A DNA stretch of 64,000 bases from Phyllostachys edulis (lineage: Eukaryota; Streptophyta; Magnoliopsida; Poales; Poaceae). The translations under genes were made by a program, and so were the position numbers. The notes beneath the pieces were generated by a model. The model was not told the DNA's origin and made no database searches. It worked only from the letters and a program-made list of their open reading frames with translations. Shown one piece after another: positions 1 to 9,758 of the stretch (position 1 is the first letter of the stretch; each line of letters opens with the position of its first letter). The stretch lies in contig CM070553.1 of assembly GCA_036346405.1 (NCBI GenBank), forward strand, positions 74,154,976 through 74,218,975, read 5' to 3'.

Positions 1-88
1 ACATCTCTCGAGACTTAGTTTATTTGGTTGATAATACTAGGGTCAATTGGATGACTAAGTATTATGAGCTTAATAAATCCGGTGCTCA
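1..88 (+). repeat. 3' tail of the 5' LTR of gypsy element A
   Basis: The window opens inside an LTR. The same sequence closes the LTR at 40,510-40,613 and, in reverse, opens the solo LTR at 3129. It ends in a damaged form of the GTGCTCACA terminus and is followed by a tRNA-Met type primer site. It contains the ATAATACT/AGTATTAT inverted repeat typical of this family's LTR end. The start of the LTR and its target duplication lie outside the window. Confidence 0.88.
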
Positions 89-93
89 AAAGT

Positions 94-106
94 TGGTATC
101 GAGCTA
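94..106 (+). other. Primer binding site of element A
   Basis: TGGTATCGAGCT is one indel away from TGGTATCAGAGC, the primer site complementary to the 3' end of initiator tRNA-Met. It lies 5 bases after the LTR end. The homologous site at 40,619 has the full TGGTATCAGAGCC. Confidence 0.85.
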
Positions 107-852
107 TCTTGACCGTAGTCTTATAAGCTTGGTCGCCTTTAGGATATTTTGAAAACCTAATTTCAAAGTGTCAAATGAGTTTTGAAAGCTTAAGGAAATT
201 CTCAGATTTTACTCCTCATCTATCTTAGCTTTCTCTTCTCATCTCCTCTAATTTAAGTTTTAAAAGTTGTTTTCCTCTCTTCCTTCTACAAAATAGTTGT
301 TATCGATTAATGGGGTTTTGGGGAATCAATGAGTTTGGCAAATTGAAGTGTTGGCTGCCCATCTACAAGGTTTTGAAGCTTCGGAATGGCCAATTTCGAT
401 TTGGAAGCTTGGATGCAAAATCTGGACAGCAAGCGTCAATTTCGGACAGCAAGCTCAAAGGTTCTAAATAGGGTAGAAAATGAGAGGTTAAATCAACTAA
501 AATTTGTGGGAATAAAAGGGTAAGATGTGATACTAGTTAGCTAAGTATCTAACACGTATTTCGCTGCATTAGCCTTGCTTTCTAGTAGTTTTAGATCTCA
601 TCTCACAATCTGATTTTAATCTTCTCGATCAATTATTCGTTCATTCAATACGGGTTAGTTGAGTTGAGAAGTTGAGCTTCTTTTGGTGTTTCTTGGCTGT
701 TTTAGAGTCTTTTAGAAGCTTCTAAAGTTGATTTACTCGCTGTTTTGGCTTTCGTTTAGGGTGATATTTCATTCCCCTAGTCGATCGCTTTTGCTTCTTT
801 TAAAGGCTTTGTTTTTTGGGTCTAGTTGCTAACCAAAATTTCTTGTAACAGG
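107..852 (+). other. Untranslated leader of element A
   Basis: AT-rich leader between primer site and gag. The same leader, diverged, is found at 40,632-41,456 in element E; for example the GGACAGCAAGC motif is shared. No open reading frame of note. Confidence 0.6.
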
Positions 853-1980
853 ATGGCGGGGCCTTTTCGTAGTGGCCAAGGCGATCACCTGGTCGACGAC
901 GAGCTTCCTCCTCCTCAGACCATGGCCGAGGTTCTTCTTGATTGAGCGCAACCGCGGATGACAGAGAGTTCTCTTGGGCGTCATCGCGCGCAACACCTTG
1001 CACTTACGGAGCTTCAGGATCTGGGCAAGGGAACGCCCATCAGCCGCGTGGAGGACTCGTGGAGTTTCTTCGTACTCAGCCTCCTACATTTTCCCGGTCT
1101 GAGGACCCGTTGGATGCAGACGATTGGCTTCGTCTGGTGGAGCGAAAGCTCCGCATTCTGTGATGCAGGGAACACGAGAAGGCGCTGTTCAGATCGCACC
1201 GGTGGAGGGTGCGGCTTTGTCATGGTGGGAGAGCTTTCTCGCCATGTAGCCCGAACCACACCGTCTCTTGGGAGGAGTTTCAGACGCCTTCGTCGGGCTC
1301 ACATCCTGCCGGCTTGATGGAGATCAAGAAGGGGAGTTTCTTGCGCTCAAGCAAGGCGAGCTTCGATCATGGAGTATGTCTCGAGTTCAATCATCTAGCT
1401 CGTTATGCTCCCCGAGGATGTGGCCACCGGTATGGCTAAGGTGCCAAGTTCAGCGTGGCTTGTCCGAGGAGTGAAGGACAAGCTATCCATTGTCGACTTC
1501 ACGATTTCCGGACCTTGGTCGACAAGGCCATCGTCGTGAGCATGCGGCTCGAGAGCTTATGGACTCCCGCAAGCGCAAGTGGGAGGCCCATAAGTCATCG
1601 AGGCGATTCCTCCGCCCCTTGAGGCGATCTCGAAGTACCGGTCCGATCTTGGCGCCCCGAGGTTACTCCGCCCTGTTCTCGTTCATCGCAGCCGTGTCTC
1701 GATCCGTGCACTGCGAGTCACAGAGCGGCCCCAACCCAATTCTTTGGGGTCACATGCTTCTCTTGCAACGAAGGGGCATTATGCGAACCAATGCCCTAAG
1801 AAGGCGAGGAGCACCCTCGTCCTAATGGAGGATGCGGGCGGAGGTGGAGCATCTCGGGACCGAAGATCGTCCGGCTACCCAAAGGCGTGGGTAGTGGTCG
1901 CGTCAACGCCGTCCGCTGCGAGAGGAGGCTCGGGGAGGCACCCGGCGTCGTGCTAGGTACACTTTCGTTAACTCTCACCG
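853..1980 (+). pseudogene. gag of gypsy element A, frameshifted
   Basis: Capsid/nucleocapsid polyprotein of a chromovirus-type Ty3/gypsy retrotransposon, which would form the cytoplasmic virus-like particle. The ATG at 853 opens an N-terminus (MAGPFRSGQGDHL) typical of this group. The frame stops after about 30 codons and gag continues in other frames: the retrotransposon gag core is at about 1040-1160 (PLDADDWLRLVE), 1205-1440 and 1445-1660. A zinc knuckle of CX2CX4HX4C type follows at about 1747-1800 (CFSCNEG, then HYANQC after a frame change). Several small indels break it, and many sit at CNG sites, so part of the damage may be sequencing error. Protease follows directly. Confidence 0.8.
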
Positions 1981-2430
1981 CTCATTGTCTTGTTTGATTC
2001 AGGAGCATCTCATTCCTTTGTTTCGGAGTCTTTTGCTGCTGTTGGAGAGCTTCTTTTCTCTCCATTGTCGGTCCCGCTACTCATTCGCTCTCCTGGTTCG
2101 GAGTTGAGAGCTGAATCTGAGTGTAGGGATGTTCCTATCGAGATCGAAGGCGTAGGGTTCTTAGCAAACCTTATCCTTCTCCATTCAGCGAGTCTTGATG
2201 TGATTCTTGGCATGGATTGGTTGTCCCAGCACATGGGGCAAATCGATTGCGCCAGGAAGCTCATCTCTCTATCTAGTCCTCCGTGGCGAGGTTAAGCTTT
2301 TACAAGTCGCTAGATCTGCATCTCTTGGCGCTTGAAGCGAAGCCGCTCTAGATATTAGCGAAGTCCCAACAGTTTGTGACTTCGTTGATGTCTTTCCCGC
2401 AGATCTTCGAGGATGCCACCCGTTCGAGAC
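1981..2430 (+). pseudogene. Retropepsin-like protease of element A
   Basis: Aspartic protease that would cleave the Gag-Pol polyprotein. The open stretch at 1990-2295 shows the active-site motif LFDSGASHSF at its start and the second conserved block DVILGMDWL near residue 70-76, both typical of Ty3/gypsy proteases. The catalytic Asp-Ser-Gly is intact. The frame is lost shortly after 2295; the linker to reverse transcriptase (2300-2430) can be followed in other frames. Same order as in element B and element E. Confidence 0.85.
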
Positions 2431-3128
2431 CTCGAGTTTGTCATTGAGTTGGCTCCCGGTACCGCCCCTATCTCAAAAAGCCTTATCGGATGCCACCGAA
2501 CGAGTTGGTGGAATTGAAGAAGCAGTTAAGTGAGCTGCAAGAGAAGGGTTTCATCCGCCCTAGCTCATCTCCTTGGGGTTGTCCAGCAATCTTTGTAAAG
2601 AAGAAGGACGGTACTTTGCGCATGTGCGTTGATTTCCGCCCACTTAATGAAGTGACGGTAAAGAACAAGTATCCATTGCCCCGCATCGGCGATCTCTTGA
2701 TCAATTAACTGGAGCTCGAGTTTTCTCCAAGATTGATTTGAGAGTGGGATATCATCGAGTTCGGATTCGACCGAGGATATTCCAAAGACGGCGTTCTCTA
2801 CTCGCTTCTGACATGCGAGTACACCGTCATGTCATTCGCAACCAATGCTCTGCCTTGTTCATGAACCTCATGAATTCGGTATTCATGGAGTATTTGGATA
2901 AGTTTGTCGTGGTCTTCATCGATGATATTCTTATCTACTCCAAGAACGATGAGGAACACACCGAGCATCTGAAGCTTGTGTTAGGCAAGCTGCGTGAGCA
3001 CCAGCTGTACGTGAAGTTCAGCAAGTGTGCATTCTGGTTGAAAGAAGTGTCTTTCTTAGGCCACGTTCTTTCAGCAGGAGGCGTAGCCGTTGACCCTAGC
3101 AAGGTCAGCGATGTTCTTTCATGGAGTC
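2431..3128 (+). pseudogene. Reverse transcriptase of element A, N-terminal and central part
   Basis: RNA-dependent DNA polymerase of the retrotransposon. Frame 2490-2708 holds the fingers region (GFIRPSSSPWG, VKKKDGTLRMCVDFR, NKYPLPRI). Frame 2738-3128 holds the palm with the catalytic motif FIDD at 2915-2926, followed by ILIYSKN and the thumb (FLGHVLSAGGV). A frameshift near 2705 separates the two. The gene is then interrupted after GAGTC (3124-3128) by the solo LTR D and resumes at 8268. Without the insert the reading frame would run straight on, so D landed in a pol that was still open at that point. Confidence 0.9.
3124..3128. other. Target site duplication, left copy (GAGTC), of solo LTR D
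   Basis: GAGTC directly precedes the TGTGAGACC end of the solo LTR and recurs at 8268-8272 directly after its TGTTACA end. Five bases is the usual duplication for Ty3/gypsy integrase. Confidence 0.93.
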
Positions 3129-6100
3129 TGTGAGACCCCGATGTTTATTAGGCTCATAATACTTAGTCATCCAATTGACCCTAGTATTATCAACCAAATA
3201 AACCCGGTCTCGAGAAATGTGTACTCCCCAGAATGCAGTATACATACCTCACGACAAAAGAGTATATCAATTCCATACAACACATAGTACATAAGCAACA
3301 AACCAGAAGTTAATATTAAAATGGAATAGCTATTACAAAAGAGAGGCCCTTAGGCCAAATAGCAACAAATAAAAGATAACAATGGAAGCAAAAAGTGCCA
3401 TAAAGATGGCTATAACACAAAGCCAATCGGTGTGCCTTAACCCTAGGCATCTCGTAGGACCGCCAAGCTAGTCGTCGAAGAAAGCGCAACACGTGGCACG
3501 TAAGTAAGGCTCTTGGAGCTCACCTCCGAATCCTCTGCAACAAATTTGTTAAGCAAAGCAAATGAGTACAATAACTTGTTTATTGTACTCTTAAAACTGA
3601 CGTGTAAGATAACAGAACTATAATTTAGCTACATGCAAGCTTTATTTAAGTGGATGAGGCTTTGGACTCATTTTAGCACAAAGCAAGTTTCATTTGCAAT
3701 AACATAATAGATTGAAGGCAATTTGATAAAGCATTTTTAATTGTTGAAATACAACGCGATAATAACATAATAACAACAACAAGAACAAACCTGGAAGTGA
3801 CTAACCCTTAGTCACCACAACAATAGCATGAACTCCCCGTTCATACCAACCCATCAAGTTTTAATTAAAAGGTTGAGACTAGTCTTGAGCGACCTTACCA
3901 AGCATGTCCATAACCTAGGGCGAGGCTATTGAATAGTTTTATCCTGCGTAGGTGTACCAATGTACCCACACATGAGACCGCCTTTCCTTTAGGCACACGA
4001 CCTTTGGTGTCTTAAACACGGCTAAGTCCTACGAGACATTTCCAATGGGCGATGCTAATTACGAGCAAGAACCCACGGGACAAGACACATTAGACAGCCT
4101 AACCGGTCTGCCAATGCTCCCTCCCAACACCACACACACAGATTTTATTAAAACATACCCACCAACCAGCTCATAATTAACACCTCCCAAAGTACTTAGT
4201 CAAGAGAGGTCCCATATCCCCCTCGTGTGGTTAGCACGCAAAAGCGCTTGGCTTAGTGACCCAAGTACTCGGTCCTTAGGGACCCGGGCATACCACCACA
4301 TTCCAAAAACCGCACCATCCATCCAATATGCCCAAGTCTAAATCGACATTTTATTTTCAGTTTTTGATTTTACAAATTAATCAAAGCACAAGTGCTGGAC
4401 ATATAGGAGGAATAATTATACTTGTGTGATCAAGACCATCGACTATGTCGATGATCGCCCATTACTACCGATAGCTAAGCATGTCTAAGCAGTTTTAAAC
4501 GCAACTACTAAGTGATAAGAGCTCATCCAACGAGCTCAAACCACAGCGAATAACCTAGGCTCATTGGTAGTAGAGGATAACAATTCCTACAGATTATGCA
4601 ACTATAGGAAAGCTAGCGACATTTAACACAAAGTAGCATGCATACATAGAAGTAAAACAAAGTAGTAAGCTTTAAAGTAATGGGACATGATGGGAGATGG
4701 TCAAACTGCTTGCCTTGTTGCTGGTCACTTTGTTGCGGAGGGTCACTTTGGGATCACCACAAATGTCGAAACCTAACGGAAGCGATAAAGAACCGATAAG
4801 AACGACGAAAGACAACAAAGACAACACAGCAAAAGAACTCCAAATACTTTGAAATTTCTACAGAAGCAAGAGGGTGATTTTTAGGAGATTTTGCAACAAG
4901 AACCAATGGATTTGGATTCTTAATGCAAAAGATATGAGCAAAACAATTCTGCTCAGCCCTAAAAATACCAAACTGCACTATTCACTAATTTAATTATGAG
5001 GCAACATTTTCTAGAACAGTGGTGAGGCTGAAATTTTACTGCAAAACCAGCACCTCATGAGATGAATAACACAATTGAGTTCATCTCATTTGGAGCTATT
5101 ATGCACTTTCTATAATTTTTCAAAAACAAGAACTTGAACAAAATTATAATGCACAAGTCCTCATTTTTCTAACAGCAACATGCTCAAAACTAATTTTCTT
5201 AGTGAGTTCATTAATAGAGAAACCAACAAAGTTGGTCTCACTCAAAAACAACCTACAGAGCAGTAGTTATGAATTTTACAAGCTAAGCATTAATTTGAAT
5301 GTATATTTAAAAGGAGTTTTAAAATCTAGTGGCTAACTGTGCTCTGGAGCTGAACTCAACTTATAATCATTTTTAGATTAAAGTCAAGTTCAAGATAGAG
5401 CTAACACAACTTGAATGACCTCATTTGGATTTAAGAAGAAAAAGATATGAAATTTTAAAGTTTATACCTTATTCATTTATTATTAAGACTTTCTTGGCAT
5501 TTCAACACTCACAAAGACATGGGAGGTCGTGAGCCACAGATCACAGATCTAACGGCTCGAGACCTCCCAAGAGAACAACACACACGCACATGGGAGGTCC
5601 AGAGGTCTGGACCTCCTAACCACGCACATTGCTTGAGGTGGGGAGGTCGTGGCCGTAGATGGGAGATCCAACGGACCACAACAGGAAGGAGGTCCGGAAC
5701 GGACCAGATCTAAAGGGAGGTCCTCAACGGGAGATGACCTCGAGGAGGTCCCAGAGGAGGTCCTCAACGTCCTGAACCTCCGAGGGAGGTGCAGGCCGGC
5801 TAAGATTGCGCCAAGGAGGTCTTGGGCGCTCCAGATCTCCTCGGAGGTGGTGCCGACATCCCGAGCTTCGCGACGCACATGTTTGGACAGGGCATGTCTG
5901 CGGCGGGACCACGAGGAGGTCCGCGCGGGGTTTTAATGCGCGCAAAGGGGACAGGTTAATGGCGGTTAAGACGCCAATGATTGCGATGATTGGGCATTTA
6001 AAGCGGCGAATTTATGTCCTAAAATGACAATGACACGCTTTCGGGACATCCGACAAAATCCCGAGCATGAAGAAGTGATCTCGCCGGCGATGTAGAGCTC

Positions 6101-6665
6101 ATGGCGAGATCTAATGGTACCGCGGTTCGCAATAACCATGCGCACTCAACGGACCTCTCAACGGCAATGACGGCCTTGAACGCCGGGCGAGCCGAGAGGA
6201 CCAATACGTCCCCACGCCAGCCTGTCTGAAAATGCAAAAACGAGCTCATGCGACAATCAAGCTTGTGCCAAGAAAAGCTCCGCGAGATCATTCATGCGGT
6301 GCCAAGCATCTAAAGGACTAACGGGGTTTACGGTGGTCCTAAGGTCCGGGAGGTCGTGGAGGTGGTGGCGGAGTTGGGGAAGACAGGGCTCCACGGCCAA
6401 AGCTCCACTTCAAGCCCGACTTTGTCCTCCTCAAAAGCGCCCAAACAAACTAAGTTAGGGTTAACTTCGGAGGTTTGGGGAGCACAAAATGAGCGAGGGT
6501 GGAAGAGGGAGCCATGGAACCCTTGAGCTACCGAGAAGCTCCAAGGACATCAACAATGGCAGCCACTAGTGAGGTGAGTGAGTGTTAGTGGAGGCTCACC
6601 ACGCACAAAGTGCAAGGCTGAGGTCAATTGTGTGCAAAGGAAGCCAAGGGAGGCTTCCAAGGGTA

Positions 6666-6672
6666 CTTTATA
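6666..6672 (-). promoter_or_regulatory. TATA box of solo LTR D
   Basis: On the minus strand the sequence reads GGTTATAAAGTACCC, about 1.6 kb into the LTR. The equivalent position of the sister LTR has AGTATAAAACCCC at 36,520. Upstream of both lie the palindromes GCTGACC-GCATTAAATGC-GGTCAGC and the GGGCTAAGCT/AGCTTAGCCC pair. Inferred to be the Pol II core promoter of the family. Confidence 0.55.
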
Positions 6673-7090
6673 ACCTGATTGAAGGTGATGAGCTGGGGCT
6701 AAGCTCCATGGTGAGCTTAGCCCACGGGCTGGTCCATGAGGTGGACAAGACATGGGGCTGACAAGGGGGCAGGCTCGGGCTTGACCTGAGAGGCTAAAAG
6801 CTGACCTGCATTAAATGCGGGTCAGCAAAGAGCTGTTGAAGTGTACCCCAAGGTCAGACACGCATTAATTGCGCTGCTCAGAGTTTGCCCGCGCGCCAGA
6901 GGAAGGAGAAGAACAGGGGAGGACTTTATGGCCGTTGGATAAGACCTGGGAGAGGTCCTAACCATCGGATCCTATTTTGAACCGTTATGTTTTAAGTGGC
7001 TGGGAGGAGGTCCCAGCCACACGATCAAGGGTGAGGAGGTCGTGGCCCTCCGATCTCCTTAACGTGAAAACGCACGTGAGGAAATGGACA

Positions 7091-7705
7091 GGAGGTCCAA
7101 AGCGTTGGATCTCCATCCAACGGTGCGGACCTCCAGTTGGGACTTAACGCCTTGAACATAAGAGGCGAGGGGAGGTCATGGCCTTTGGATGCAAATCCAA
7201 GGGCATGGACCTCATCAAGCGGGAGGACCTTCTTTGTAATATTTTTCGAGAGGAGGTCGTGGCCTTTGGATGTAAATCCAGCAGCACGACCTCAAGTGAG
7301 TACAAAGGGAGGTCGAGGCGGTTGGATGTAAATCCAACAATGATGACCTCGCCAAGGTGGAAGGTGGTTTTGAGGTTGGATAACCATGGGAGGTCGGGGC
7401 GGTTGGATCTTAATCAAGGGCCAAGACCTCAACAAAGCGGAGGTCTTTGGGATTTAGCATGGGGAGGTCATGACCGTGGATCTTTGATCCAGCGGGTGTG
7501 ACTGATGAGGTGGGGAGGTCTTAAGCGAGAACGTTTGAGGAGGAGGTCGTGGGTGTTGGATGTAAATCCAACGGCCACGACCTCAACTAAATGCAAAGAG
7601 GTCTTCTTACGAATGTAACGCGGGAGGCGGGAGGTCCTAAGCAAGGTTGACCTGAGAGGAGGTCGTGGCGGTTGGATGTAGATCCAACAGCTACGACCTG
7701 ATCAA
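7091..7705. repeat. Array of about 80-bp hairpin units in LTR D
   Basis: Units start near 7091, 7171, 7252, 7308, 7389, 7463, 7542 and 7658, mostly 74-81 bp apart. Each begins GGAGGTC(G/A)(T/A)GG, has GTTGGAT, a 3-4 base loop, ATCCAAC and then CACGACCTC or a variant, so each can fold into a stem of about 20 bp. The sequence of the arms varies between units while pairing is largely kept. Further degenerate units lie at 5515-5900 and 6340-6370. No function is known to me. Confidence 0.8.
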
Positions 7706-8267
7706 GGTGGAGATGAGGTCTGCTGAGGTGCAGACATGGTTGGGCTGGACCAGCTTTGAACATGGCTAGCCCAAGGACCAGTGCAGGGTTTTAAATTTTG
7801 TTTCTACAGCTGAGACTTTGCCAAATTGTTTGGGCTAGCAAATGAACTCCAAATTTGATGAAATTTTAACTGGAGCTTACTGACATTAAGATGAACCTGT
7901 AATAAAATTTCCAGAGGTTATTATGCAATGCATTTTTCTCAGGAAATTTATTAAGGTTGTTTAATGATTCATTTTGCCTCCAAAATTTATCAACAAGTGC
8001 TATAACTCATGATATTTTTCAGAAGGGGTCCCATATCAGTTTTTGGGACCAAGGAAAAATATATTCCAAATGTTTGACACAAGATTTAAGATAATTGGAG
8101 AATGAGTTTGATTTTTGGTCAACAAGAGCTTTGAGTTTTTGAATTACACAACTCTTGGACAATAATTACATAAGATTTTAGGGTTTTTCAAGATGTGAGA
8201 AAAAGTTTTAATTTCTACACATATAATTATACTTGATTAACCCTAATTATACATTTGGGATGTTACA

Positions 8268-8675
8268 GAGTCAGCCTGCTTCGGTCACCGATGTACGGAG
8301 TTTTCTCGGTTTAGCGGGATATTATAAATCGCTTTATCGAGAACTTCTCCAAAATCATGGCCGATGACGGAGTTGCTCAAGAAGGACAAGAAGTTCGTGT
8401 GGTCCGCTGAGTGTGAGAAAGTTTCCAAATACTCAAAAGCGTTTGACCACCGCTCCGTTCTTGTTCTTCCCGATATCCATCGAAGCTTCGATATCTTTTG
8501 CGATGCTTCTCGTCGAGGCCTCGGTTGTGTCCTTATGCAAGAAGGCAAGGTAGTGGCCTATGCATCAAGGCAATTGAGACCTCATGAGCTCAACTATCCT
8601 ACCCATGATTTGGAGTTGGCTGCTGTGATTCATGCACTTAAGATTTGGCGACATTACCTAATCGGTAATCGTTGC
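8268..8675 (+). pseudogene. Element A: end of reverse transcriptase and first part of RNase H
   Basis: Continuation of pol after the solo LTR. It opens with the connection motif VRSFLGLAGYY (one base shift near 8330) and continues in frame 8364-8675 with the RNase H region: LVLPDIH, FCDASRRGLG with the first catalytic Asp, VVAYASRQLR, and DLELAAVIHAL with the Glu. It is cut at 8675, after the codons for IGNRC, by the LTR of element C. The rest of RNase H is at 33,132, 24 kb to the right. The 5-base target duplication of C (GTTGC) is at 8671-8675. Confidence 0.9.
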
Positions 8676-9388
8676 TGTCGACGATCGAATCGCCGATCTT
8701 ACGAAAATAAGCGAGGAAAATGGCGTGGAATATCACGGAATGGAATGGGGTCGCTCTTTATTGATATGAACTGGATTTACAAGATGTGGCTAAGTACTAC
8801 CTGAATTACCTTGAATGGAGGAATGTTAAAGGCAATCGGACTTAGAATATGAGTCTAAGGTGATTATCTAACTTCTAATTCCACCGCTTAGGCTTCTATG
8901 CATATCTTTGCCTTGGCCTTGTTTTGTGTGTCGCCTATCGTCTCCTTCTTGTCCTGTTGTTGTCTCTTGTGCTTCACCTTTAAATAACTTCGAAGAGGTG
9001 GCGATTACTCTGGAGAAGATGTCTCGGTGAAGCGTTACGACTGGTCGGAACGGTAGAGAAGTTAGCAATGTGCTAACTTCCTTGCGGTTGCTTGTGAAAA
9101 GCTTAACCGTAGGGTGGTTAATAGTCAGTGTCTCAGGGTTGTACCATCGTATGGTTTGGAACGTATAACACGTGTTCCATTCATCATACGATAAGAAATA
9201 CCGATTCGATAATTTTCTGGCGGTTATCGGTGGGGATTAGGCACAAAGCCTCATCAGACCGGTACCCATAAGTAACCTCTGGAATACTAACGACCAGGGA
9301 GGTCGTCGGTCTTAGGGGTTACGACCATGAAGACGTATGGTCTTTTATTATATATTAAAATAATACATAGATGTTTTAATCCTCGTCA
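8676..9388 (-). repeat. 3' LTR of element C
   Basis: 713 bp, ends TGTCGACG...CTCGTCA on the + strand (TGACGAGG...CGTCGACA in element orientation). It matches 32,409-33,131 nearly base for base. Differences cluster at CNG sites, e.g. ACTCTGG versus ACTCCTGG, and GTCTCGG versus GTCCCTGG. Confidence 0.93.
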
Positions 9389-9402
9389 CTAGCCCCCGAA
9401 CT
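9389..9402 (-). other. Polypurine tract of element C
   Basis: On the minus strand the bases next to the 3' LTR read AGTTCGGGGGCTAG. A G-rich tract at this position primes plus-strand DNA synthesis. The TTCGGGGGCTA form is common in grass Tat elements. Confidence 0.7.
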
Positions 9403-9758
9403 TTAAATGAACTGTCGTGTATATACCTTTTCCCGATGAAATCGTATCAAGGCAGAACCCATTTAATGTCGTGGTATCTGAAGTGGTCTGTGTTCACTTT
9501 AAAGTTGAGAACTTGCCTTGGGAAGCGAAGAGTTCCTCTGTCGTTTGAACAAAAAAAGCTTTTTGTCGGTTGGACTTTGTAGAAATCCTTGAAAGTATCG
9601 GAAGGTTATAAGATCTCCTCTCATTTGGGCTCTTAGAATTTTTATGCTTCGTAATCCCCTTCGATCCTTTAGCTTCTCGCCAAGAAATCCTCCGAGTCTT
9701 TTCTGTTCTTCCGACCACAAAGTCTCCAACTTTTGCTAATTCTTGAGAATTTTCGCCA

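Larger units (their letters stand above)
3129..8267 (-). mobile_element. Solo LTR D (5.1 kb, minus orientation), same family as element A
   Basis: A single LTR with TG...CA ends on the minus strand (5'-TGTAACATCCC ... GGTCTCACA-3'), flanked by perfect GAGTC duplications, with no internal domain. Such solo LTRs arise by recombination between the two LTRs of one insertion. Its reverse complement aligns along most of its length with the LTR at 34,881-39,232. Minus-strand order: U3 start at 8267, hairpin array at about 7705-7091, TATA box at 6672, GC-rich leader, AT-rich U5, and the shared CTATTCAATAG block at about 3970-3900. At 5139 bp it is unusually long for a plant LTR. Short open frames inside it are not supported as genes. 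Confidence 0.93.

Noticed and set aside
5519..5945. Open frames of 64-109 codons on both strands
   Set aside because: They follow from the GAGGTC-rich repeat; the repeat explains them fully.
7091..7705. CRISPR-like array (regularly spaced repeats with inverted symmetry)
   Set aside because: Units are diverged palindromes without unique spacers of constant length, inside a plant LTR; no cas genes.
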